Of a stretch of 64,000 nt of DNA, positions 8,875-16,048 are shown piece by piece (within the stretch, counting starts at the first letter, position 1; each line of letters opens with the position of its first letter). The notes beneath the pieces were generated by a model. That model had not been told where the DNA came from and made no database searches. It worked only from the letters and a program-made list of their open reading frames with translations. This DNA comes from Mesorhizobium sp. WSM4313 (GTDB lineage: Bacteria > Pseudomonadota > Alphaproteobacteria > Rhizobiales > Rhizobiaceae): the NCBI RefSeq assembly GCF_002294725.1, contig NZ_NSFT01000004.1, positions 248,001-312,000 on the forward strand, written 5' to 3'. The position numbers were made by a program, and so were the translations under genes.

Positions 8875-9258
8875 ATGATCGCCGGGATCGACCATTTCGT
8901 GCTGACGGTCTGCTCGCTGGAAGCGACCTGCGATTTCTACCGGCGGGTGCTCGGCATGCGGCGGCTCGACGAACCGAACCGGCCGACCGCGCTTCTGTTC
9001 GGCTCGCAGAAGATCAACCTGCACGAAGTCGGTCGCACCTTCGAGCCGAAGGCGAAGGCGCCGACGCCGGGTTCCGGCGATTTCTGCCTCGTGGCGGCAG
9101 TGCCGCTTGCCGAGGTCCAGGCCAGCCTCGAGGCCAATGGCGTGGCGATCGAAGTCGGTCCGGTCGAACGCACCGGCGCGCGCGGCAAGATGATGTCGGT
9201 CTATTTCCGCGATCCGGACGGCAATCTGGTCGAGGTCAGCGAGTATCAATCCGGCTGA
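8875..9258 (+). CDS. VOC (glyoxalase/dioxygenase superfamily) protein
   Basis: A single-domain VOC protein of 127 residues. It contains IDHFVLTVCSLEATCDFYRRVLGM at the N-terminus, INLHEVG in the middle and SVYFRDPDGNLVEVSEY at the C-terminus, which together supply the metal ligands His, His/Glu and Glu. Substrate is unknown. The ATG at 8875 behind GAGGCGA starts exactly at the domain; a TTG at 8848 is less likely. Its 3' end overlaps the convergent GNAT gene by 23 bp. Confidence 0.85.
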   Translation: MIAGIDHFVLTVCSLEATCDFYRRVLGMRRLDEPNRPTALLFGSQKINLHEVGRTFEPKAKAPTPGSGDFCLVAAVPLAEVQASLEANGVAIEVGPVERTGARGKMMSVYFRDPDGNLVEVSEYQSG

Positions 9259-9766
9259 GATCGAGCCGCATGGCGCAGCGCTGGCCCGTAGGCATGCCGT
9301 GCCTGGCCTCGTCGTCGAGCAGGCTTGCCAGCCGTTCGTCGATCTCGGCGTCTTCCAGGATGCGAAATCCGGCCTTCCGATAGAAGGGCGCGTTCCAGGC
9401 GACGGCGCGAAACGTGGTCAGCGTCACCGCGGCCAGTCCGCGCCGCCCGGCGTCCGCGACCACCTGTTCGAGCAGCGCGCGGCCGATGCCTTGGCCCTCC
9501 CGGTCGAGGCGCACGTCCAACTCCCATATATGTAGCGCATCGCCTTCGATCCCGGCGCTCAGGAAGCCGACCGGCCGGCCCTTCTCGTCTGCGGCAATCC
9601 AGCATGCGCCGGCGGCGATCAGCGCGCGATGCCGCTCGACGCTGATATTGTCGCCGTCGGCGAGCCATGCCAGTTCCGCAATGGCGCGGAACGCCAGCCC
9701 GGCGGACTGTTCGATCCGCGGCAGCGCCCCGGCGTCCTCGGCCCGCGCCGGTCTAATGGTGATCAT
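9236..9766 (-). CDS. GNAT-family N-acetyltransferase
   Basis: The 176-residue protein has the GNAT acetyl-CoA binding motif LDREGQGIGRALLEQVVADAGRRGL near residues 85-110 and the late motif WNAPFYRKAGFRIL. ITIRPARAEDAGALPRIEQ is the typical N-terminal strand. The acceptor substrate is not predictable. It converges on and overlaps the VOC gene by 23 bp, so both stop codons lie inside the neighbour's coding sequence. Confidence 0.85.
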   Translation of the reverse strand: MITIRPARAEDAGALPRIEQSAGLAFRAIAELAWLADGDNISVERHRALIAAGACWIAADEKGRPVGFLSAGIEGDALHIWELDVRLDREGQGIGRALLEQVVADAGRRGLAAVTLTTFRAVAWNAPFYRKAGFRILEDAEIDERLASLLDDEARHGMPTGQRCAMRLDLSRIDTR

Positions 9767-9977
9767 CGGCTCCGCATCCGGGTTGTTTTCCTCAGTTTCG
9801 CCAGAATGACACTGTTGTTACAGCCTGCGGCAGACCATCGCGGCGGCGTTCGTTGTTGCGCGGCCCGGTCGTCGCTATATCAAAGCTTGTTGCCTTTCTG
9901 CGCCCTCGAAGCGCAAGATGTGTTTGCGCGACCCGGCGGGTAGGGGCAGCGCGTATTGGACCGGGAACTGGAACAGA

Positions 9978-10565
9978 GTGCTTTTTCGACGCCGAGAGCC
10001 TGATGGCTTCCTGGAACAGGTGCGTACTTATCTTTGGCCGCGCCGCTCGTTCTCGCGTTCCGTGCAGTATTTCTCCAAACGCATCCTGCGGCTGAAGGCG
10101 ACGCCGCATTCCGTCGCCGCCGGTGTCGCCGCGGGCGTTTTCGCCTCCTTCTTCCCGCTTGGCTTCCACTTCATCGTCGCCGCCGTGCTGTGCTGGATCA
10201 TCGCCGGCAATCTGGTCGCGGCAGCGCTCGGCGCGGTGTTCTTCGGCAATCCGCTGACCTTCCCGCTTTTGTGGGGCGCGTCCTGGGAGATCGGCAAGCT
10301 GCTCCTGCATGAGCATCTGCCGAAGCACGGCCCGCCCGAGCATCTGGGCGAAATGATGCACAAGCTTTCCTTCGCCAAGCTCTGGCACCCCATTCTGGAG
10401 CCGATGCTGATCGGCGCGGTGCCGCTCGGCCTGGTCTTCGGGCTCCTGTTCTACGCCATCACCCGCTGGGGCATGACGGTGTTTCGCGAGCAGCGCCGGA
10501 AGCGCATGGCCGAGCGTGCCGAGAAGAAAGCGCGGCAGGGCCGACGGGAAGTGCCGGCGGAATGA
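9978..10565 (+). CDS. DUF2062 membrane protein
   Basis: The 195-residue protein matches the DUF2062 pattern: a basic N-terminus ([25 protein letters not shown]), then [45 protein letters not shown] and a final membrane helix with a basic tail. About three helices are evident. The GTG at 9978 fits homologues; an upstream ATG at 9918 adds 20 implausible residues. Its stop overlaps acpS by 4 bp, and the gene stands between pyrE and acpS in many rhizobia. Function unknown; an envelope role is suggested only by context. Confidence 0.85.
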   Translation: MLFRRREPDGFLEQVRTYLWPRRSFSRSVQYFSKRILRLKATPHSVAAGVAAGVFASFFPLGFHFIVAAVLCWIIAGNLVAAALGAVFFGNPLTFPLLWGASWEIGKLLLHEHLPKHGPPEHLGEMMHKLSFAKLWHPILEPMLIGAVPLGLVFGLLFYAITRWGMTVFREQRRKRMAERAEKKARQGRREVPAE

Positions 10566-10975
10566 TCATCGGCATCGGCAGCGACCTGATCGACATCAGA
10601 CGTATCGAGAAATCGCTGGAGCGGCACGGCCAGCGCTTCGTCCAGCGCATCTATACCGAGGTCGAGCAGGCCAAGTCGGAAAAGCGTGCCGCCCGCGCGG
10701 CTTCCTATGCCAAGCGCTTCGCCGCCAAGGAGGCGTGCGCCAAGGCATTGGGTACCGGCATGGCCGAGGGCGTGTTCTGGCGCGACATGGGCGTGGTCAA
10801 CCTGCCGAGCGGCGCGCCGACCATGGCGCTGACCGGCGGCGCCGCGGCCAGGCTGGAGAAAATCCTGCCGAAAGGCCACCGCGCCCTCATCCATCTCACC
10901 ATCACCGACGATTTCCCGCTTGCTCAAGCCTTTGTGATCATCGAGGCAGTGCCCGCCGAACAAGCGCCACATTGA
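10562..10975 (+). CDS. acpS: Holo-[acyl-carrier-protein] synthase
   Basis: The 137-residue protein opens with [18 protein letters not shown] (Mg-binding Asp) and contains the second signature [15 protein letters not shown] (Glu and Lys of the active site). It transfers the 4'-phosphopantetheine arm of CoA to apo-ACP, activating fatty-acid synthesis. Start ATG at 10562 overlaps the DUF2062 stop (ATGA), indicating coupled translation. Confidence 0.95.
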   Translation: MIIGIGSDLIDIRRIEKSLERHGQRFVQRIYTEVEQAKSEKRAARAASYAKRFAAKEACAKALGTGMAEGVFWRDMGVVNLPSGAPTMALTGGAAARLEKILPKGHRALIHLTITDDFPLAQAFVIIEAVPAEQAPH

Positions 10976-11001
10976 TTCCATCTGACCACGAGCGGCATGA
11001 C

Positions 11002-11030
11002 GTTGCCCAGCGCCCGCCGAGACTCTATAC
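11002..11030 (+). promoter_or_regulatory. Candidate housekeeping promoter for lepB-rnc-era
   Basis: GTTGCC at 11002-11007 and CTATAC at 11025-11030 with a 17-bp spacer match the rhizobial CTTGAC-N17-CTATAT pattern at most positions. Transcription would begin near 11038, 17 nt before lepB, leaving room for a short leader. Confidence 0.5.
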
Positions 11031-11054
11031 CAACATCGCACAATCGAGGACGAC

Positions 11055-11804
11055 ATGAGCGTGGCTGAAAAATCGCAGAAGAAATCCGGCGGGCTTGGTG
11101 AGACCTTTTCCGTCATCATCCAGGCTCTGCTGCTCGCGCTCGTCATCCGCACGCTGCTCTTCCAGCCTTTCTCCATTCCGTCCGGCTCGATGCGGCCGAC
11201 GCTGCTCGAAGGCGACTATCTCTTCGTCACCAAATGGGCCTATGGCTATTCGCGTTACTCGTTGCCCTTCGGTCCCGATCTCTTCTCGGGCCGCATCTGG
11301 GGTTCCGAGCCCAAGCGCGGCGACGTGGTGGTGTTCAAGTTCCCGCCGGATCCGTCGGTCGATTACATCAAGCGCGTCGTCGGCCTGCCCGGCGACAAGA
11401 TTCAGGTGAAGGACGGCCAGCTTTTCATCAATGACGTCGGCGTGCCGCGCGTGAAGACCGGCCAGATCGACAATCCCGATGTCACCGAAGAAAACCGGCC
11501 GATCGATGTCTACCGCGAAACGCTGCCGAACGGCGTCAGTTACGACACGCTCGACATCAATTCCGATTCGATCGGCGACAACACGCGCGAATTCGTCGTG
11601 CCGCCTGGGCACTATTTCATGATGGGCGACAATCGCGACAATTCCTCCGACAGCCGCTTTGCCGTCGGCTATGTGCCGGCCGAGAACCTTGTCGGCCGCG
11701 CCAACCTCATCTTCTTCTCGATCGCCGGCAAGGCGAGCCCGCTCGAGATATGGAAGTGGCCGTCGTTGATGCGCGCCGGGCGCCTGTTCCATTTCGTCCA
11801 CTAG
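11055..11804 (+). CDS. lepB: Signal peptidase I
   Basis: The 249-residue protein has one N-terminal membrane helix (about 20-40). The catalytic Ser motif FSIPSGSMRPTLLEGDY comes next, then the general-base Lys motif DYIKRVVGLPGD, and box E GDNRDNSSDSRF near residue 195. It cleaves signal peptides from exported preproteins on the periplasmic face of the inner membrane. It is 4 bp upstream of rnc, the usual lepB-rnc-era operon. Confidence 0.96.
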   Translation: MSVAEKSQKKSGGLGETFSVIIQALLLALVIRTLLFQPFSIPSGSMRPTLLEGDYLFVTKWAYGYSRYSLPFGPDLFSGRIWGSEPKRGDVVVFKFPPDPSVDYIKRVVGLPGDKIQVKDGQLFINDVGVPRVKTGQIDNPDVTEENRPIDVYRETLPNGVSYDTLDINSDSIGDNTREFVVPPGHYFMMGDNRDNSSDSRFAVGYVPAENLVGRANLIFFSIAGKASPLEIWKWPSLMRAGRLFHFVH

Positions 11805-11808
11805 AGCG

Positions 11809-12525
11809 ATGGCGGCCAGCAAGCGTTTGACCGCCGATGCCCTTGCCGAAGCGCTTGTCGAGCGCACCGGCCATGTCTTCGCCGACCGCCAGCGCCTGCA
11901 GCGGGCGCTGACCCATGCCAGCGCCCGTTCGACCCATGCCGGCGTTGACTATGAGCGGTTCGAATTCCTTGGGGACCGTGTTCTCGGCCTCGTCGTGGCC
12001 GACATGCTGCTCGCCTCCTTTCCCGATGCCGCCGAAGGCGAGCTTTCGCTGCGCCTCAACGCGCTGGTCAATGCCGAGGCGCTGTCGGAAATCTCCGAAC
12101 AGATCGGCCTGCCGGAATTGGTGCGCGCCGGTTCCGATGTGCGCAATCTCGAGGGCCGCAAGCGCACCAATCTGCGCGCCGATGCGCTGGAATCGCTGAT
12201 CGCCGTGCTCTATCTCGACGGCGGGATGGACGCGGCGCGCGCGTTCATCCACCGCTACTGGCAGCCGCGCTCGCAGGCGATGGGCGCTGCCCGCCGCGAT
12301 GCCAAGACCGAATTGCAGGAATGGGCGCATCAGGCCGCCGCCGGCGCCGTGCCCGCCTACCATATCGACGGCCGTGACGGACCGGACCACGACCCGGTGT
12401 TCACGGTCAGCGTAAAAGTCGGCTCTTTCGCGCCCGCCGTCGGCAGCGGCCGCTCCAAGCGCGAGGCCGAGCAGGCCGCGGCGGCTACTCTTTTGCTGCG
12501 CGAAGGCGTATGGAGCGCGGCATGA
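11809..12525 (+). CDS. rnc: Ribonuclease III
   Basis: The 238-residue protein has the RNase III signature YERFEFLGDRVLGLVVADML near residues 46-66 with the conserved acidic residues, a second acidic site in ADALESLIAVLYLDGG, and a C-terminal double-stranded RNA binding domain (KTELQEWAHQ ... GSGRSKREAEQAAAATLL). It processes rRNA precursors and other double-stranded RNA. Its stop overlaps the era start (ATGA). Confidence 0.97.
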   Translation: MAASKRLTADALAEALVERTGHVFADRQRLQRALTHASARSTHAGVDYERFEFLGDRVLGLVVADMLLASFPDAAEGELSLRLNALVNAEALSEISEQIGLPELVRAGSDVRNLEGRKRTNLRADALESLIAVLYLDGGMDAARAFIHRYWQPRSQAMGAARRDAKTELQEWAHQAAAGAVPAYHIDGRDGPDHDPVFTVSVKVGSFAPAVGSGRSKREAEQAAAATLLLREGVWSAA

Positions 12526-13442
12526 CAGAAACGGAAACCACTCAAGTCCCCGCGACGCGCTCCGGTTTCGTAGCGCTGATCGGCGCGCCAAATGCCGGCA
12601 AGTCGACGCTGGTCAACCAGCTCGTCAGCGCCAAGGTGTCGATCGTCACCCACAAGGTGCAGACCACCCGCGCCATCGTGCGCGGCATTGCCACGCATGA
12701 CAACGCGCAGATCGTCTTCGTCGACACGCCGGGCATCTTCAAGCCGAAGCGGCGGCTGGACACGGCGATGGTGACCACCGCCTGGGGCGGCGCCAAGGAT
12801 GCCGATGTCGTAGTGCTGCTGATTGACGCCGAGCGCGGCATCAAGGGCGATGCCGATGCCATCCTCGACCGGCTGAAGGACGTCAGGCAGCCGATGCTTC
12901 TGGTTCTCAACAAGGTCGACCGCGTCAAGCCGGAAACGCTTCTCGCCCTGGCCGCGACCGCGAACGAACGCGTGCCGTTCAAGCGCACTTTCATGGTCTC
13001 CGCGCTGACCGGCTCCGGCTGCAAGGACCTGCTCGATTATCTCGCCGAGACGCTTCCGGCCGGTCCCTGGTACTATCCGGAGGACCAGATCTCCGACCTG
13101 CCGATGCGCCAGCTCGCGGCCGAGATCACGCGCGAAAAACTTTATCTGAGGCTGCATCAGGAGCTTCCCTATTCCTCGCATATCGAGACCGAGAAATGGG
13201 AAGAGAAGAAGGACGGCTCGGTGCGCATCGAGCAGGTCATCTATGTCGAGCGCGACAGCCAGAAGAAGATCGTGCTCGGCCACAAGGGCGAGACGATCCG
13301 CGCCATCGGGCAAGCCGCGCGGATGGAGATCGCTGGCATTCTGGAGCAGAAGGTGCACCTCTTCCTGTTCGTGAAGGTGCGCGAGAATTGGGGCGACGAC
13401 CCCGAGCGCTACCGCGAGATGGGGCTGGAGTTTCCCCATTGA
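12522..13442 (+). CDS. era: GTPase Era
   Basis: The 306-residue protein has the complete G-motif set: G1 GAPNAGKST, G2 around QTTRA, G3 DTPGIF, G4 NKVD, and G5 SALTG. A C-terminal KH domain follows (HKGETIRAIGQAARMEI, then VHLFLFVKV). Era binds 16S rRNA during 30S assembly. The ATG at 12522 sits in a 4-bp overlap with rnc. An in-frame GTG/ATG-type start 12 bp upstream is less likely. Confidence 0.97.
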   Translation: MTETETTQVPATRSGFVALIGAPNAGKSTLVNQLVSAKVSIVTHKVQTTRAIVRGIATHDNAQIVFVDTPGIFKPKRRLDTAMVTTAWGGAKDADVVVLLIDAERGIKGDADAILDRLKDVRQPMLLVLNKVDRVKPETLLALAATANERVPFKRTFMVSALTGSGCKDLLDYLAETLPAGPWYYPEDQISDLPMRQLAAEITREKLYLRLHQELPYSSHIETEKWEEKKDGSVRIEQVIYVERDSQKKIVLGHKGETIRAIGQAARMEIAGILEQKVHLFLFVKVRENWGDDPERYREMGLEFPH

Positions 13443-13482
13443 TGCTTGCCGCGTAGAAGAACCCGGCAACGGGCCAGCGACA

Positions 13483-14430
13483 TTGCATAATCCAAAGATA
13501 ACCATCGATACCGATCTCGTCCGCCGGCTGGTTGATGCACAGTTTCCGCAATGGCGGCATCTGCCGGTCAGCCCGGTCGAGTTCGGCGGCTGGGATAACC
13601 GCACCTTCCATCTTGGCGATGAGATGACCATCAGGCTGCCAAGCGCGGCCCCCTATTCGCTGCAGGTCGAGAAGGAGCATCGCTGGCTGCCGAAACTCGC
13701 CCCTCATCTGCCGCTGCCCATTCCAACGCCATTGGCCATGGGCGAGCCGGCGGCGGGGTATCCCTGGCATTGGTCGGTCTATCACTGGATCAAGGGCGAG
13801 ACGGCGAGGAATGCGTGCATCGCCGATCTCGGAGCGTTTGCCGTGGCGCTCGCCGATTTCCTTGTCGCTTTGAGGGGCATCGAACCGACGGACGGGCCTG
13901 CGCCTGGTCAGCATAATTTCCATCGCGGCGGATCGCTGAGCGTCTATGACGGCGAGGCGAGGCAAGCCATCGCCGCGCTCGAAGGCCGGATCGACACGCA
14001 AGCCGCGACCACCGTGTGGGACGCGGCACTCGCCGCCACCTGGCATGGCTCGCCGGTCTGGTTCCACGGCGATGTCGCCTCGGGCAATCTTCTGGTCGAG
14101 GACGGCAGCTTGAGCGCCGTCATCGATTTCGGCACCTCCGGCGTCGGCGACCCGTCCTGCGATCTTGCTATAAGCTGGACATTCTTCGAAGGCGAAAGCC
14201 GCGAGGTGTTTCGCACTCGCATCGACGTCGACGACGCCACTTGGGCGCGCGGCCGAGGCTGGGCGCTATGGAAGGCGCTGATCACCGTCGCCGGGCACGA
14301 CGTCAACCAGGCCGAGGCGGAAAGGCAGCGTCGCGTCATCGAGGAGGTGCTTGCGGATCATCGAAGTTGGGCGCGACACGGCACCCGGCGAATGTCAGCA
14401 CAGATCGAGCCCGATGTGCCAGAACCTTGA
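13483..14430 (+). CDS. Aminoglycoside phosphotransferase-family (APH) kinase-like protein
   Basis: The 315-residue protein has the APH fold. FGGWDNRTFHL is the nucleotide-binding region, and VWFHGDVASGNLLVEDGSLSAVIDFGTSGVGDPSCDLA contains the Brenner motif (HGD...N) and the metal-binding DFG-like Asp. It phosphorylates an unknown small molecule; a resistance role is only one possibility. The start is a TTG at 13483, giving MHNPKITIDTDLVRRLV. It sits between era and recO, where many relatives have nothing, so it may be an inserted accessory gene. Confidence 0.8.
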   Translation: MHNPKITIDTDLVRRLVDAQFPQWRHLPVSPVEFGGWDNRTFHLGDEMTIRLPSAAPYSLQVEKEHRWLPKLAPHLPLPIPTPLAMGEPAAGYPWHWSVYHWIKGETARNACIADLGAFAVALADFLVALRGIEPTDGPAPGQHNFHRGGSLSVYDGEARQAIAALEGRIDTQAATTVWDAALAATWHGSPVWFHGDVASGNLLVEDGSLSAVIDFGTSGVGDPSCDLAISWTFFEGESREVFRTRIDVDDATWARGRGWALWKALITVAGHDVNQAEAERQRRVIEEVLADHRSWARHGTRRMSAQIEPDVPEP

Positions 14431-14462
14431 TTTCACCACCCAACGGGTGAAAAGCTCTACTC

Positions 14463-15221
14463 ATGGAATGGCGCGACGAGGGAATCGTTCTCGGCACTCG
14501 CAAGCATGGCGAAACCAGCGCCATCCTCGAGGTGATGACGCGTGCCCATGGCCGCCATCTCGGCCTAGTGCGGGGAGGGCGCTCGCGCAAGCAGCAGCCG
14601 GTGCTGCAGCCCGGCAACCGCGTCGATCTTCTGTGGCGGGCGCGGCTCGACGAGCATCTCGGCATCTTCCAGGCCGAAGCGATCGAGATGAACGCTGCGC
14701 GGCTGATGGACAGCGCCATCGCCGTCTACGGCCTGCAGACCATGGCCGCGCATCTGAGGCTGCTGCCCGAGCGCGACGCCCATGGCGGCCTTTATGAGGC
14801 GCTCGCCGTGATGATTTCGCACCTGGACGATGCCGACGCGGCGGGAGAGCTGGTGGCGCGCTTCGAGCTGCTTATCCTCGATGAACTGGGCTTCGGCCTC
14901 GATCTCAGCCAATGCGCGGCGACCGGCACCAGGCAGGATCTTGCCTATGTCTCGCCGAAATCCGGGCGCGCCGTGTCGCGCGAAGCCGGCGCGCCTTGGC
15001 ACGACAAGATGCTGGCGCTGCCCGCCTTCCTGCAACGCGGCTCCGGCCTGCGCGCCGATGCGGCAGCCCTGGAGGACGCGTTCCGGCTGAGCGGCTTCTT
15101 CTTCACCCGTCACGTCTACGAGCCACGAGGCCTCGAGCCGCCCGATGCTCGCGCCGGCTTCCTCGCCGCGCTGCGCCGGCATCATGCCTCGGTGAGGGCG
15201 ATTGCGGGCGAGGCACGATAG
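14463..15221 (+). CDS. recO: DNA repair protein RecO
   Basis: The 252-residue protein has the OB-fold N-terminus [41 protein letters not shown], followed by the helical C-terminal part containing [22 protein letters not shown]. RecO with RecR loads RecA onto SSB-coated single-stranded DNA in the RecFOR pathway. The C-terminal CxxC-type zinc site seen in other RecO proteins is reduced, as is usual in alphaproteobacteria. It closes the era-recO part of the cluster. Confidence 0.94.
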   Translation: MEWRDEGIVLGTRKHGETSAILEVMTRAHGRHLGLVRGGRSRKQQPVLQPGNRVDLLWRARLDEHLGIFQAEAIEMNAARLMDSAIAVYGLQTMAAHLRLLPERDAHGGLYEALAVMISHLDDADAAGELVARFELLILDELGFGLDLSQCAATGTRQDLAYVSPKSGRAVSREAGAPWHDKMLALPAFLQRGSGLRADAAALEDAFRLSGFFFTRHVYEPRGLEPPDARAGFLAALRRHHASVRAIAGEAR

Positions 15222-15233
15222 CAAGGCAGCCGC

Positions 15234-15698
15234 CTATTCGGCGCTGCGTCGCTCCAGGAAATCATCGAGCATGGGGCGCTGGCCCTTGAGGATCTTGACG
15301 CCGGCTTCGGGCAGCGAAAACCAGCCGGCCTTGTCGACTTCGGGAAACGCTTTCATGGTCCCTGATTTCGGCGGCCACTCCATCGTGAACGTGTTGCTCC
15401 TGACGGCATTCGCATCGATGTCCGCCTCGACGCTCCATGCGATGACGATCTTCCCGCCCGGCTGCTTGTAGCTGCCGAGCGGCCGGAAATCGCCGTCGAC
15501 GGTGACGCCGAGCTCCTCTTCGGCTTCCCGCTTGGCGGCCTCGAGCTCATCCTCGTTATCGCCGATCAGTCCTTTCGGGATGGTCCACGCGCCTTCATCT
15601 TTTCTTGCCCAGAACGGCCCGCCCGGGTGGACGAGCAGGAATTCGAACACACCGGCGGTGCGCCTGTGGATCAGCAGGCCAGCGCTTTTTTGCGGCAT
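15234..15698 (-). CDS. Nudix hydrolase
   Basis: The 154-residue protein contains a Nudix box GLIGDNEDELEAAKREAEEELG near residues 43-64, with the metal-binding Glu cluster. MPQKSAGLLIHRRTAGVFEFLLVHPGGPFW at the N-terminus is the family beta-strand. The substrate is probably a nucleoside diphosphate derivative but is not determinable. It is convergent with recO, 12 bp apart. Confidence 0.88.
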   Translation of the reverse strand: MPQKSAGLLIHRRTAGVFEFLLVHPGGPFWARKDEGAWTIPKGLIGDNEDELEAAKREAEEELGVTVDGDFRPLGSYKQPGGKIVIAWSVEADIDANAVRSNTFTMEWPPKSGTMKAFPEVDKAGWFSLPEAGVKILKGQRPMLDDFLERRSAE

Positions 15699-15861
15699 CC
15701 GTCACCTCGCGGCATTTGCTTCGCCCGCGCGAGAATAGCATGAGTATTCCGCGGCAGAGGTCACGTAATCTCGCCGGCAATGCCGACGCCTCGGCGGCCC
15801 GACATTGGATAAACCGGCAAGTTGCTGGCAATCGACGACGAAACATGCTCGATCTTGTCAG

Positions 15862-15908
15862 TGCATGTCGCCCAAAAATGCGCAGCGGTTTTGGGAGAAC
15901 GACATGCA
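15862..15908. repeat. Rhizobial palindrome TGCATGTCG ... CGACATGCA, copy 1
   Basis: Outer arms TGCATGTCG and CGACATGCA plus inner CCCAAAA / TTTTGGG flank the core TGCGCAGCGG. A second copy of nearly identical sequence lies at 48570-48614. Two copies 32 kb apart in unrelated spacers establish it as a dispersed repeat. Confidence 0.85.
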
Positions 15909-15921
15909 CCAAAAGCAATGA

Positions 15922-15967
15922 CTAAAGGCGCGTCGCCTGACTCCGTTTCGGCGCGAGGCGCCTTTAG
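15922..15967. repeat. Palindrome CTAAAGGCGC ... GCGCCTTTAG
   Basis: CTAAAGGCGC at 15922 pairs with GCGCCTTTAG ending at 15967, and inner GTCGCC with GGCG. It lies 14 bp after the preceding palindrome and about 80 bp before the DUF2339 gene. It could be a bidirectional terminator or simply the distal half of a composite repeat. Confidence 0.6.
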
Positions 15968-16048
15968 CCGGCAAGACGCTGATTTGCACCAGCCGTCTCA
16001 TTGCCGCATTCTTTGGCCACGACCGGTCTGGTTTTGAGGGAAACCGCC

